DNA from: CAWCJL01 sp963795775
Lineage (GTDB): Bacteria; Acidobacteriota; Terriglobia; Terriglobales; Acidobacteriaceae
Direction: 5' to 3'
Length of the DNA: 64,000 nucleotides
NCBI GenBank assembly: GCA_963795775.1
Contig: CAWCJL010000008.1
Coordinates: 62,001-126,000 of the forward strand
The notes beneath the pieces are model-generated. The model did no database searches, was not told the origin of the DNA, and saw only the letters and a program-made list of their open reading frames with translations. Below are positions 53,462 through 61,902 of the stretch, in pieces. Both the position numbers and the translations under genes were made by a program. Within the stretch, counting starts at the first letter, position 1, and each line of letters begins with the position of its first letter.

Positions 53462-55664
53462 TTACTTCCCGTCCTTGAGCGGCTTACGCGCGAAGTAATA
53501 GAGCGAAAACGCCAGCAGCGCGAACATCACGACCGAAATCCAGTCGTGGTACAGCGGATTGGTAGAGGGAAACTTCACCAGGTCCGTGTGGCCCGTTGCC
53601 TTCTCATAAAGCTTGAGCGCCACGCCGAGCAGCCCCACAATGCCGCCCGCCGCGATGAGTCCGCTGGCATAGAGCGACCCCGGGCTGATCTCGCTTTCCG
53701 TCTCCTCTGCGCTGCCGCCGGCCTTCTCCACCGCGCGGTCCACCATCCAGCGCATTACTCCGCCACAGAAGATCGCGAGCGTGGTTGCAATCGAGAGATA
53801 GGCACCCACCGCGAAGGACAGCGAACGAATCCCCAGCAGCTCCACCGCGATGACCAGGAAGACGCCGAGCAGCACCAGCCCCCACGGCAGCTTCCGGCTC
53901 AGGATGCCATTGATCACCGTGGCCATCAAGCGCGCCTGCGGCGCCGCAGCTTTTTCGCTCCCGATACCCTGGATCCACTGCACTTCAATGTTGCCCGTCT
54001 GCGGATTGTAGAGGTATTTGCCATCGGCCAGTTCGTGCGAGCCGAGCGCATTCAGCAGCACGTAGTTCGAGCCCTGCCGCAGGTCAGGGGCGCCGCTTTC
54101 CCCGGTACCCGGGGTGGCATGTGCAACGCGGAACTGCGCTCGCCCGAAGTGCTGTTGCTGCACTTCCACACCGTCGTGCGGTACGGAGATGTTCCACGGC
54201 CGCGAGGTTTCGCGAAACTCTTCCAGGCCCTTGTTCATCGCGTTCAGCGTGGCGCCGATCACGAAGGTGGACACGATGACGCCGATCATCAACGCCACCT
54301 GCTGCTTCCACGGAGTCGCGCCGATCAAGAAGCCGGTCTTCAGATCCTGCGAGGTGTCGCCCGCGTTCGCCGCCGCAATGCAGACCACGCCGCCGATGGT
54401 GATGGCCAGCGCGCCGAACGCCGGCGCCGTCCAGCCCTTCACCAGGAAGATGGCCGCGGTGGCCATCAGGGTCGCAATCGTCATGCCGGAGACGGGGTTG
54501 GCGGAGCTGCCGATCAGTCCCACGATGCGCGACGACACGGTAACAAACAGGAACCCGAAGACCACGATCAGCAGCGATGCCGCGAGGTTCGACAGCACGC
54601 TGACCTGCGCGCCCGGCACCGGCCGGAAGGTGAGGAAGAAAAACATCAGCAACACCAGCACCACCGAGCCACCCACGACAACCGACATGGGAATATCGTG
54701 CTCAGTTCGGATCGTGGTCGTTTGCCCGCCGCTCTTGCCCAGGTTCTTCGCGCCCGCGCGTAGCGCATTCACAATCGTCGGCAGCGTCTTGGCCAGCGTG
54801 ATGACGCCAGCAGCAGCCACGGCGCCCGCGCCCATGGGGCGAATGTAGGCGGCCCATAGATCGCTGGGCGACATGTCCGCGACCGGCTTGGTTCCGGGGT
54901 AGACCACCCCCGGCAGATGCGATCCGAAGAAGTAGATCAGGGGCATCAGCACCAGCCAGGAGAAGACACCACCAGCGAAGATGACGCCCGCTACCCGGGG
55001 CCCGATGATGTAGCCCACGCCGAGATACTCCGGCGTCACATCCGCACGGATCGCCGAGCCTTTCAGCCATTTGGGCTGATAGTCCGGCGTGCCCGGCCAC
55101 GCGGCGAACAGGTTGTCGTTCTGAAAGAGCGTGTACAGTCCGCCGAGTCCCAGGCCCAGGAAGACGCGGCTCGCAAAGGAGCCGCCGCGTTCGCCGGCCA
55201 ATAGCACATCGGCGCAGGCCGTGCCCTCGGGATAGGTGAGCACGCCGTGCTCTTCAACGATCAGTTGCCGCCGTAGCGGAATCATGAACAGGACACCGAG
55301 CCAGCCGCCCAGCAGCGCCAAAAAGAAGATGCGGGCGTATTGGAGATCGAAGCCGAGAAACACCAGCGCCGGCAAGAGTGAAGATGACGCCGGACGCGAT
55401 GGACTGGCCCGCATTGCCCGTGGTCTGGACGATGTTGTTCTCCAGGATGGAGGCTCGCCCCAGCGCACGCAGCACGCTGATCGACAGCACGGAGATGGGG
55501 ATGGACGCCGCCACGGTGAGCCCGGCGCGCAGCCCCACATACACCGTGACCGCGCCAAACAGAATGCCGAAGAGCGATCCCAGAAGGATGGCGCGAACAG
55601 TTAACTCCGGCCGCGACTCCGTGGCGGGAACAAAGGGTTGGAACACTCGCGTCGTCTCAGCCAA
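53462..55664 (-). pseudogene. OPT-family oligopeptide transporter, frameshifted near the N-terminus
   Basis: The start at 55664 gives ESRPELTVRAILLGSLFGIL and GLRAGLTVAASIPISVLSIS, the OPT N-terminal signature, then breaks by one extra base around 55373-55381 (SGVIFTL) and continues as LPALVFLGFDLQYARIFFLA to the end. About 734 residues and 14-16 membrane helices, with SSANPVSGMTIATLMATAAI in the second half. OPT proteins take up peptides or metal-ligand complexes with protons. All membrane helices are otherwise preserved, so the break may be a sequencing insertion. Confidence 0.88.
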
Positions 55665-55936
55665 GGGAACACGCCTCCATTGCCATTTCTTCGAAACTCA
55701 GGAATGGCGAGTGTATCAGTGCCCAGAGCCGCTGCCCAATCCGGCTGGACGGATGCTCTAGTCTTCCGCTGAGCACACATCCAGGCCGCCGTGGCCGGAC
55801 TGCTCGCCAACGTACGCCTGGCACAATGCACCGTCAATCCTGGATACCTCCAGGCTCTCGGGATGAAAATCCCCGCGATCCACTGACCGAGGCAGACAGA
55901 GAAAGGCCGCCCTCGCGAGCGGCCTTCTGTGAGCAG

Positions 55937-55963
55937 AAATAAAAAGCCCGCAGTTATTGCGGG
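55937..55963 (-). terminator. terminator of the Spy-like gene
   Basis: On the minus strand CCCGCA pairs with TGCGGG (55947-55963), followed by a TTTTTATTT run. The stop codon of the gene lies within the loop. A second hairpin, AAGGCCGC/GCGGCCTT at 55903-55926, lies just beyond and may act as a back-up for both convergent transcripts. Confidence 0.75.
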
Positions 55964-56592
55964 TGGCAGTTCGCCATGGTTCCGTTTCCGCTCGTGTTCC
56001 CGTTGCCATTGCCGCTCATACTTCCGTTGCTGTTCATACCACCGTTCATACCGCCATTCTTCATGCGGTTCATGTGCTTCTGTTCCATCTTCTGCTGATC
56101 GGCTTCGAACTGTTTCTTCTGCGTGTCATTCAGGATCGCTTCAATCTTCTGATTCTGATCCTGATGCATGCTCTGCATCTTGGTCATCCGGTCCTGGCGG
56201 GACATGGACGAATCCGAATGCATCGTCATCATCTGCTGCTGCTCGTCCTGCAGAATGGGCCGGATCTGGCTTTGTTGGTCCGAAGTGAGGTTGTACTTCT
56301 TCGTCATGTGCGCCAGCCGCTGGTCTACATCCATACCGCCATGGTGCCGACCCATGTTGCCCTGCTCCTGCATGGTACCGGTACCGGCCTGCATGGAGCC
56401 CTGGTTCATGGTTCCCTGCCCCATCGAGTTCTGCTGGCCCGTGCCCATGGTGCTTTGGCTGTTCGTCGCCGCAGTACCCTGTGCGTTGGTATTCATCGTG
56501 CCGCTGCCCTGCGATTGTGCAAATGCCATCCCGCACGTCATACCGCCCGCGAGCAAGCCACTCAGTGCCCATGTTGCGATTTGCATCTTCAT
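55954..56592 (-). CDS. Met/Gln-rich periplasmic protein resembling Spy/CpxP
   Basis: The start at 56592 follows GGAGG and puts a signal peptide (ending CGMAFAQ) at the N-terminus. A low-complexity Met/Gln/Gly/Thr stretch of about 55 residues is followed by a helical core (LAHMTKKYNLTSDQQSQIRP, then QMMTMHSDSSMSRQDRMTKM) with an LTxxQ-like motif, and a Gly/Asn/Met-rich tail. Spy/CpxP proteins are ATP-independent periplasmic chaperones; many Met and His residues could also bind copper. The match is by pattern, not clear homology. Confidence 0.65.
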   Translation of the reverse strand: MKMQIATWALSGLLAGGMTCGMAFAQSQGSGTMNTNAQGTAATNSQSTMGTGQQNSMGQGTMNQGSMQAGTGTMQEQGNMGRHHGGMDVDQRLAHMTKKYNLTSDQQSQIRPILQDEQQQMMTMHSDSSMSRQDRMTKMQSMHQDQNQKIEAILNDTQKKQFEADQQKMEQKHMNRMKNGGMNGGMNSNGSMSGNGNGNTSGNGTMANCHPQ

Positions 56593-56805
56593 AACGATAC
56601 GTCCTCCACGGTTATACGAACCCACCGAACAGTAGGAGGTTGCGTGGGCCGTTGTCAATTCGCATAGACCGGATCAACAGACGATAAGCGGACGATCATT
56701 CAGGTATAAAGTGGAGTTACTTGTCCTCACAAGATTCGTGAGGCCATACCTGGACTCGAGGTTTGCTCGCCAGCTCACCTTCAGCTTCGCGATCGAACAT
56801 CGGTA

Positions 56806-56840
56806 CCAAAAACAAAGGCGCACCCGCGAGGGGTGCGCCT
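56806..56840 (-). terminator. terminator of the ribosomal operon after rplQ
   Basis: On the minus strand AGGCGCACCC pairs perfectly with GGGTGCGCCT (56816-56840) around a five-base loop, followed by TTGTTTTTGG. It lies 24 bases after the rplQ stop. Confidence 0.85.
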
Positions 56841-56863
56841 GTCACTTCTGACAAGAAATGTTC

Positions 56864-57340
56864 TCAGGCCTGCGGCTCGCCGCCTTCTGCGCCTGCATTC
56901 TGTTCGGCCATGGCTTTCTCCATCTCCTCGCGACGCTTCTGGCGTGCCTCGGCCCGCTTCTGGCGCTTCTCGTCGAGGATGTTTTCCGCACCCAGCAGTT
57001 CGATAAAGGCCTTTTCTGCCCCATCGCCCTTCTGAAAACCGGTGCGCACGATGCGAAGATACCCGCCCTGCCGCTCGCCGTAGCGCGGGGCCACGGTGGT
57101 GAACAGGCGGGTGACCGCTTCATCCGTCATGAGATAAGCGAGCGCCTGGCGGCGGGAGTGGAGGTCTCCCCGCTTGCCTAGAGTGATCATCTTTTCAACG
57201 TGAGGGCGCGCTGCCTTGGCCTTGGTGATGGTGGTCTCGACGCGGTCCTCGAGAAGGATGGACGTGACCAGGTTGCGCAGCAACGCGCGACGGTGGCTGG
57301 TATTGCGTCCGAGTTTGAATCCTGCATTGCGGTGGCGCAT
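56864..57340 (-). CDS. rplQ: 50S ribosomal protein L17
   Basis: Begins with the invariant MRHRNAGFKLGRNTSHRRAL and continues with RNLVTSILLEDRVETTITKA and the ITLGKRGDLHSRRQALAYL segment. The body is standard at about 118 residues, with an extra 40-residue Lys/Glu/Ala-rich helical tail that is common in this group. It is the last gene of the operon, about 90 bases after rpoA, and a terminator follows. Confidence 0.97.
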   Translation of the reverse strand: MRHRNAGFKLGRNTSHRRALLRNLVTSILLEDRVETTITKAKAARPHVEKMITLGKRGDLHSRRQALAYLMTDEAVTRLFTTVAPRYGERQGGYLRIVRTGFQKGDGAEKAFIELLGAENILDEKRQKRAEARQKRREEMEKAMAEQNAGAEGGEPQA

Positions 57341-57361
57341 GGCAAATCTCTCTTGAATTCA

Positions 57362-57427
57362 GGGATCAGGGACCAGTTCTCAAGGAGCGGAGGCTGTGTT
57401 GACCCCTGCTCCCTGTGCCCTGATCCC
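57362..57427. repeat. inverted repeat between rpoA and rplQ
   Basis: GGGATCAGGG at 57362-57371 pairs perfectly with CCCTGATCCC at 57418-57427, with 46 bases between. The base composition matches the CAGGGGTCAGGGG-type arms near 41.4-41.6 kb. It lacks a T run, so it is not a simple terminator; it might trim or attenuate the rpoA-rplQ message. Confidence 0.6.
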
Positions 57428-57433
57428 GCAGTT

Positions 57434-58528
57434 CTAAAAGTTTTCCGGCTCCGTCTGGAGAGGCGCGTCCACGCTGTCCAGATCGTCTTCGTCATCGTCG
57501 TAGCGGCTGTAGCTCTGTGCCAGTGCCTGCGCGGGCAGGATGCTGGTCGGTCCAGGAACCGCGTTGCCGTTTTCGTCGATCTTCATGCCCAGCGACAAGC
57601 CCATCTGCGCCAGGATTTCCTTGATTTCGTTCAAGGATTTCCGGCCGAAGTTCTTGGTCTTCAGCATCTCCGGTTCGGTCTTCTGCACCAGCTCGCCGAT
57701 GGTCTGAATGTTCGCGTTCTTCAGGCAGTTGTAGCTGCGGACCGAGAGCTCCAGCTCTTCTACGGAGCGGTTCAGGTTCTCGTTGCGCAACTGCATGCGG
57801 CCTTCGTCGGCGTGGTGATCGGCCTCGATCTCTTCTTCGAAGTTGATAAAGATGCTCATGTGATCCTTGATCAACTTCGCCGCCAGGCCAATGGCATCCG
57901 CCGGCAGTACCGAGCCGTTCGTCCATACTTCGAGCGTCAGCTTGTCGTAGTCGGTGATCTGCCCCAGACGCGCTGCGTCCACGGCATAGTTCACCTTGCG
58001 TACCGGCGAGTGCACCGAGTCGACGGGAATGAATCCGATGCCCAGGTCGCCATCGAAATTCTTATCCGCCGAGACATAGCCGCGTCCGCGCTTCAAACGC
58101 ATTTCCATGTCCAGCTTGCCGCCCTCGCTCACGGTGGCGATATACACATCCTTGTCGAGGATCTCTACGTCCCCGTCCGCTTCGATCATGCCGGAGGTGA
58201 CCACACCGGGCTCATCCGCGCGCAGGTACAGGGCTTTGGGCCCTTCCCCGTTCAACTTGAAGGGGATCTGCTTCAGGTTCAGGATGATGTCGGTCGCGTC
58301 TTCCACAACGCCGGTGATCGACTGGAACTCGTGGAGCACGCCTTCGATCTTGACCGCCGTAACCGCTGCGCCCTCGATAGACGAGAGCAGCACGCGCCTG
58401 AGGGCGTTGCCGATCGTGGTGCCGAAGCCACGCTCAAACGGCTGAGCGCTGAACTTCCCGTATTTGTCTGTGAGCGTCTCGGTTTCCACCGCAAGACGCT
58501 TCGGCTTTTGAAATCCTCTCCAAAGCAT
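57434..58528 (-). CDS. rpoA: DNA-directed RNA polymerase alpha subunit
   Basis: The start at 58528 follows GGAGA; upstream codons in the frame are nonsense. The N-terminal domain has the classic YGKFSAQPFERGFGTTIGNA and LRRVLLSSIEGAAVTAVKI, and the C-terminal domain that contacts UP elements and activators has KTKNFGRKSLNEIKEIL. A short acidic tail (DDDEDDLDSVD) follows. At 364 residues it is slightly longer than usual, owing to that tail. Confidence 0.98.
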   Translation of the reverse strand: MLWRGFQKPKRLAVETETLTDKYGKFSAQPFERGFGTTIGNALRRVLLSSIEGAAVTAVKIEGVLHEFQSITGVVEDATDIILNLKQIPFKLNGEGPKALYLRADEPGVVTSGMIEADGDVEILDKDVYIATVSEGGKLDMEMRLKRGRGYVSADKNFDGDLGIGFIPVDSVHSPVRKVNYAVDAARLGQITDYDKLTLEVWTNGSVLPADAIGLAAKLIKDHMSIFINFEEEIEADHHADEGRMQLRNENLNRSVEELELSVRSYNCLKNANIQTIGELVQKTEPEMLKTKNFGRKSLNEIKEILAQMGLSLGMKIDENGNAVPGPTSILPAQALAQSYSRYDDDEDDLDSVDAPLQTEPENF

Positions 58529-58762
58529 GCGTATTCTCCATGCACGGCAAGCGTCGCGAAGCATTCTGCAACGGCCGCGCCTGTTTCTCCTGTTTCGTTG
58601 ATATCGCCCGCGATCCCCTGCGGGTACTGCACCCGGCAGCAGCAAGCTGCCGGGAAAACCTGTTTGAGAGCGGCCTCACTCCAATAGCTGTCGAGCGGAG
58701 CCGCTGGAGCGGAGCGAATCGCAGCCGAAACACTGCGGTCCGCAACCGTTCCGAGTTGCTGC
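58529..58762 (-). other. 234-base gap between rpsD and rpoA with a strong hairpin
   Basis: No protein frame fits here. The plus-strand bases CCCGGCAGC at 58632-58640 and GCTGCCGGG at 58646-58654 form a nine-pair stem with a five-base loop; no T run follows on either strand. The gap may hold a second promoter or an RNA structure controlling rpoA, since ribosomal operons usually keep these genes closer together. Confidence 0.4.
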
Positions 58763-59392
58763 TTACTTGCTATACAGTTCGACGATGAGCTGCTCGTTTA
58801 CCGGCAGGTTCACGTCATCGCGCTTCGGCAGGGCCACAACCTTGCCCGTCAGGTTCGCATGGTCGGCCTGCAGCCATTGCGGCGTGATCTGATGGCTGGC
58901 GAACTCGGTCGAGGACTCGAGCACCGTCATCTTCTTGCTGTTCTCGCGGATGCGAATGGTGTCGCCCACTTGCACTTGGTAGGAAGGGATGTTCACCTTC
59001 CGGCCATTCACGTCCACATGGCCGTGGCGCACGATCTGGCGCGCCTGCCGGCGGGAAGAGGCAAAACCGAGGCGGTAAGCTACGTTGTCCAGGCGCCGCT
59101 CCAACTGCTGCAGCAGGATCTCGCCCGTCACGCCTTGCGAACGGTTCGCCTTCTCGTAGTAATCGCGGAACTGGCCTTCCAGCGTGAAGTAGATGCGCTT
59201 CGCCTTCTGCTTCTCACGCAACTGCAGTCCGTAGCCCACGATCTTGGCCTTGCGATCGCGGCCGTGCTGACCGGGAGCGAAGTTGCGCTTCTCGATCGGG
59301 CACTTGTCGGTGTGGCACTTGGTGCCTTTCAAAAACAGCTTCATGCCTTCGCGACGGCAAAGGCGGCAGACTGGTCCGGTATAACGTGCCAA
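58763..59392 (-). CDS. rpsD: 30S ribosomal protein S4
   Basis: S4 starts 16S rRNA folding. The N-terminus has a zinc-type cluster (CRLCRREG, then CHTDKCP), the C+ form of S4, followed by KIVGYGLQLREKQKAKRIYF and the S4 RNA-binding domain RRLDNVAYRLGFASSRRQAR with VRHGHVDVNGRKVNIPS. Length 209 is normal. Confidence 0.98.
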   Translation of the reverse strand: MARYTGPVCRLCRREGMKLFLKGTKCHTDKCPIEKRNFAPGQHGRDRKAKIVGYGLQLREKQKAKRIYFTLEGQFRDYYEKANRSQGVTGEILLQQLERRLDNVAYRLGFASSRRQARQIVRHGHVDVNGRKVNIPSYQVQVGDTIRIRENSKKMTVLESSTEFASHQITPQWLQADHANLTGKVVALPKRDDVNLPVNEQLIVELYSK

Positions 59393-59464
59393 TTCTTTCT
59401 CCTGACTTCAGAGGCCGACCGGTTTACGAGCAGAGCTCTTCCTCCCGGTCCCCTGGTTACTCTT

Positions 59465-59683
59465 CTATTCTACTGCACCTGCGGCTGCACCATGCGAAAC
59501 CGGCTCAGCCGGCTTCCGGCGCGGGCGCCGTACCAGCTCGTTTCCGCAGTTCGGACAGACACCCCGCAGAGCCGTAAAACACTCCGCGCAAAAGGTGCAT
59601 TCATAAGTGCAGATATACGCTTCGCCTTCGGCCGGAAGGGACGCGCCGCAACGTTCGCAGCGCGCCCGCATCTCCAAAGCCAT
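59465..59683 (-). CDS. small zinc-ribbon protein (DUF1272-like) in the ribosomal operon
   Basis: The ATG at 59683 is ten bases after the rpsK stop, and the gene lies before rpsD on the same strand, so it is in the operon. The 72-residue product has eight cysteines in four pairs or near-pairs (CERC, CTYEC, CAEC, CPNC) ending CPNCGNELVRRPRR, the DUF1272 pattern of two treble-clef-like zinc sites, then a short Ala-rich tail. No DUF1272 gene is part of the classic alpha operon. A role in ribosome assembly or zinc storage is only inference. Confidence 0.75.
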   Translation of the reverse strand: MALEMRARCERCGASLPAEGEAYICTYECTFCAECFTALRGVCPNCGNELVRRPRRKPAEPVSHGAAAGAVE

Positions 59684-59693
59684 CAGACGGGTC

Positions 59694-60122
59694 CTAGACT
59701 CTGCGACGCTTCGGCGGACGGCACCCGTTGTGCGGAATCGGGGTGACGTCGCGAATGGAGCGCACCTCGATACCGGCGGCGGCCAGTGCACGGACGGCAG
59801 ACTCGCGCCCGGAGCCCGGACCGCTCACCCGCACATCGACCGAGCGGAGGCCATGATCGCGCGCCTGGTTGGCGGCGTTCATCGCAGCCTGCTGCGCGGC
59901 AAACGGGGTGCCCTTGCGCGACCCGCGGAAGCCGAGCGAACCCGAGCTCTTCCAGGAGAGCGTGTTGCCCTGCCCATCCGTGATGGTCACGATGGTGTTG
60001 TTGAAAGACGCCTGAATGTAGACCAGCCCGTAGGGAACGTTCTTCCGTTCGCGCTTCTTGAACTTCTTGTTCTTGCCGGCCTTTCCGGCGCTGCCCTGTG
60101 CTTTCGCCTGTGCCTTCGCCAT
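59694..60122 (-). CDS. rpsK: 30S ribosomal protein S11
   Basis: Family core sequences ASFNNTIVTITDGQGNTLSW and SLGFRGSRKGTPFAAQQAAM are clear, ending with IRDVTPIPHNGCRPPKRRRV. A lysine-rich N-terminal extension of about 20 residues is usual in this group. Its ATG shares a base with the rpsM stop (TAATG), so the two are coupled. Confidence 0.98.
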   Translation of the reverse strand: MAKAQAKAQGSAGKAGKNKKFKKRERKNVPYGLVYIQASFNNTIVTITDGQGNTLSWKSSGSLGFRGSRKGTPFAAQQAAMNAANQARDHGLRSVDVRVSGPGSGRESAVRALAAAGIEVRSIRDVTPIPHNGCRPPKRRRV

Positions 60123-60505
60123 TAGGTCTTGGTCGCTTTCTTCTTGCCCGCTACTGTGCCCTTGCGCGGGCCCTTGCGCGTGCGTGCGTTGGTGTGGCTG
60201 CGCTGGCCGCGCACCGGCAGGTTGCGGCGGTGACGGGTGCCACGGTAAGACTGGATATCGATCAGCCGCTTGATGTGCATCGAGACGTCCTTGCGCAGGT
60301 CGCCCTCGACCCCGCCTTCGTTCTCGATCACCTGGCGAATCCGGTTGACCTCGTCTTCACCCAGCTCCTGCACCTTCTTGAACGGATCGACATTTGCCGC
60401 CGTCAGAATGCGCAGCGCCCGGGGATCCCCGATGCCAAAGATGTACGTGAGCGCGATGCGTGCCTGCTTGTTGCGCGGCAGATCGACGCCTGCTATACGT
60501 GCCAT
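60122..60505 (-). CDS. rpsM: 30S ribosomal protein S13
   Basis: Starts MARIAGVDLPRNKQARIALT and contains the GIGDPRALRILTAANVD stretch, then SYRGTRHRRNLPVRGQRSHT and the basic tail NARTRKGPRKG. Length 127 is normal. It overlaps rpsK by one base. Confidence 0.98.
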   Translation of the reverse strand: MARIAGVDLPRNKQARIALTYIFGIGDPRALRILTAANVDPFKKVQELGEDEVNRIRQVIENEGGVEGDLRKDVSMHIKRLIDIQSYRGTRHRRNLPVRGQRSHTNARTRKGPRKGTVAGKKKATKT

Positions 60506-60666
60506 GCTTCTTCCTTCAATTGCGCTCCGTGCAGCTTCGCCGCCGGATCGCCGTTAGGCCGCCTCAATGCTTTCGAGCACGACCGGGTGAAAACGGAGAG
60601 CGGGGTTCCTCGCAAGCCTTACTTCCAGCTAACTCGCCCCGCACCCGCGTGGAAAAACGCCAGTGC

Positions 60667-60780
60667 CTAGCCCTGGCGCTGCTTGTGCTTTGCGTTCTCG
60701 CAGATCACACGCACCACCCCGCGGCGGTGGATGACCTTGCACTTGTCACAAATCTTCTTTACAGACGCACGAACCTTCAT
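60667..60780 (-). CDS. rpmJ: 50S ribosomal protein L36
   Basis: A 37-residue protein read from ATG at 60778-60780 to TAG at 60667-60669: it begins MKVRASVKKICDKCKVIHRR and continues with GVVRVICENAKHKQRQG. Two Cys of CDKC, a third Cys and the late His form the zinc site of the C+ form. It lies in its usual place between infA and rpsM. Confidence 0.97.
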   Translation of the reverse strand: MKVRASVKKICDKCKVIHRRGVVRVICENAKHKQRQG

Positions 60781-60818
60781 GAACCACTCCTCAAACCTGC
60801 CCGCCTTCGCTCGGTGGG

Positions 60819-61037
60819 CTACTTGTACCGGTAGACAATCCGCCCGCGATTGAGATCGTACGGGCTCAACTCAATGGCGACCCGGTCGCCGGGCAGGATG
60901 CGGATAAAGTTCTTACGCATCCTTCCCGAAACATGGGCCAGCACCTGGTGCTTGTTCTCGAGCTCCACTTTGAACATGGCATTCGGCAACGTCTCGAGTA
61001 CCGTTGCCATGACCTCGATTGCGTCTTCCTTCGACAA
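60819..61037 (-). CDS. infA: translation initiation factor IF-1
   Basis: A single S1-like OB fold of 72 residues with VMATVLETLPNAMFKVELEN, HVSGRMRKNFIRILPGDRVA and the C-terminal SPYDLNRGRIVYRYK. All family positions are standard. It follows map with a 91-base gap and precedes rpmJ. Confidence 0.97.
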   Translation of the reverse strand: MSKEDAIEVMATVLETLPNAMFKVELENKHQVLAHVSGRMRKNFIRILPGDRVAIELSPYDLNRGRIVYRYK

Positions 61038-61128
61038 TCAACCTTCCCGGTTCTGCCCGCACACTGCGGGCTCACTTCTCTAGTTTACAACGCCGCACTG
61101 CGCTCGCCCGGCCAAACCGGGCCCGCGC

Positions 61129-61878
61129 CTACGCCGTCAGTACCACCGCGCCGGCCGCCGTGACGGCCACCGTATGTTCGAAATGGGCGCTGAGGCTCCC
61201 ATCCTGCGTCACCGCCGTCCAGCCATCGCCCAGCACCTGTACCTCGGCGCTGCCCGCGTTCACCATCGGCTCAATGGCCAGCACCATGCCTTCGCGAAGC
61301 TTCATCCCGCGGCCCCGGCGGCCGAAGTTCGGCACCTGCGGATCCTCGTGCATACGCGTTCCGATCCCGTGGCCCACAAACTCGCGCACCACGCTGAAGC
61401 CTTCTTCTTCCACCACTTCCTGCACCGCCGCGCCTACGTCACCCAGGGTCGCACCCGGCCGCACAGTTTCGATGGCCCGGGCCAGCGAGGCCTGCGTCAC
61501 ATCGAGGAGCCGCTGCGTTTTCGGGGCAATTGCGCCCACCGGCACCGTGATTGCCGAATCGCCGTAGAAGCCGTCGATCACCACGCCACAATCCACCGAA
61601 ACGATGTCGCCCTCGCGCAACTGGCGGGTCGCCGAAGGAATGCCGTGGACCACTTCTTCGTTCACCGACGTGCACAGCACGCACGGGTAGCCGTGATATC
61701 CCTTGAACGCCGGCGTCGCGCCCAGTTCGCTGATGCGCTGCGCGGCTGCCTTTTCCAGATCGAGCGTGGTCGCCCCCGGCCTGACCATTCCGCGCACTAG
61801 CTCGAGTACTTCGCGGACAATGCGACCGCTGTGTCGCATCTTCTCCACTTCACGCGGCGTTTTGATCACGATGGCCAT
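61129..61878 (-). CDS. map: type I methionine aminopeptidase
   Basis: Removes the initiator Met. The five metal ligands can be placed: Asp residues in DCGVVIDGFYGDSAITV, His in FVGHGIGTRMHEDP, Glu in GMVLAIEPMV and the last Glu in the C-terminal FEHTVAV. No N-terminal zinc finger is present (type Ia). The 249-residue length is normal. It follows adk with about 25 bases between. Confidence 0.97.
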   Translation of the reverse strand: MAIVIKTPREVEKMRHSGRIVREVLELVRGMVRPGATTLDLEKAAAQRISELGATPAFKGYHGYPCVLCTSVNEEVVHGIPSATRQLREGDIVSVDCGVVIDGFYGDSAITVPVGAIAPKTQRLLDVTQASLARAIETVRPGATLGDVGAAVQEVVEEEGFSVVREFVGHGIGTRMHEDPQVPNFGRRGRGMKLREGMVLAIEPMVNAGSAEVQVLGDGWTAVTQDGSLSAHFEHTVAVTAAGAVVLTA

Positions 61879-61902
61879 GGCTCTGCTTCGGTCCTTGTAG
61901 CC

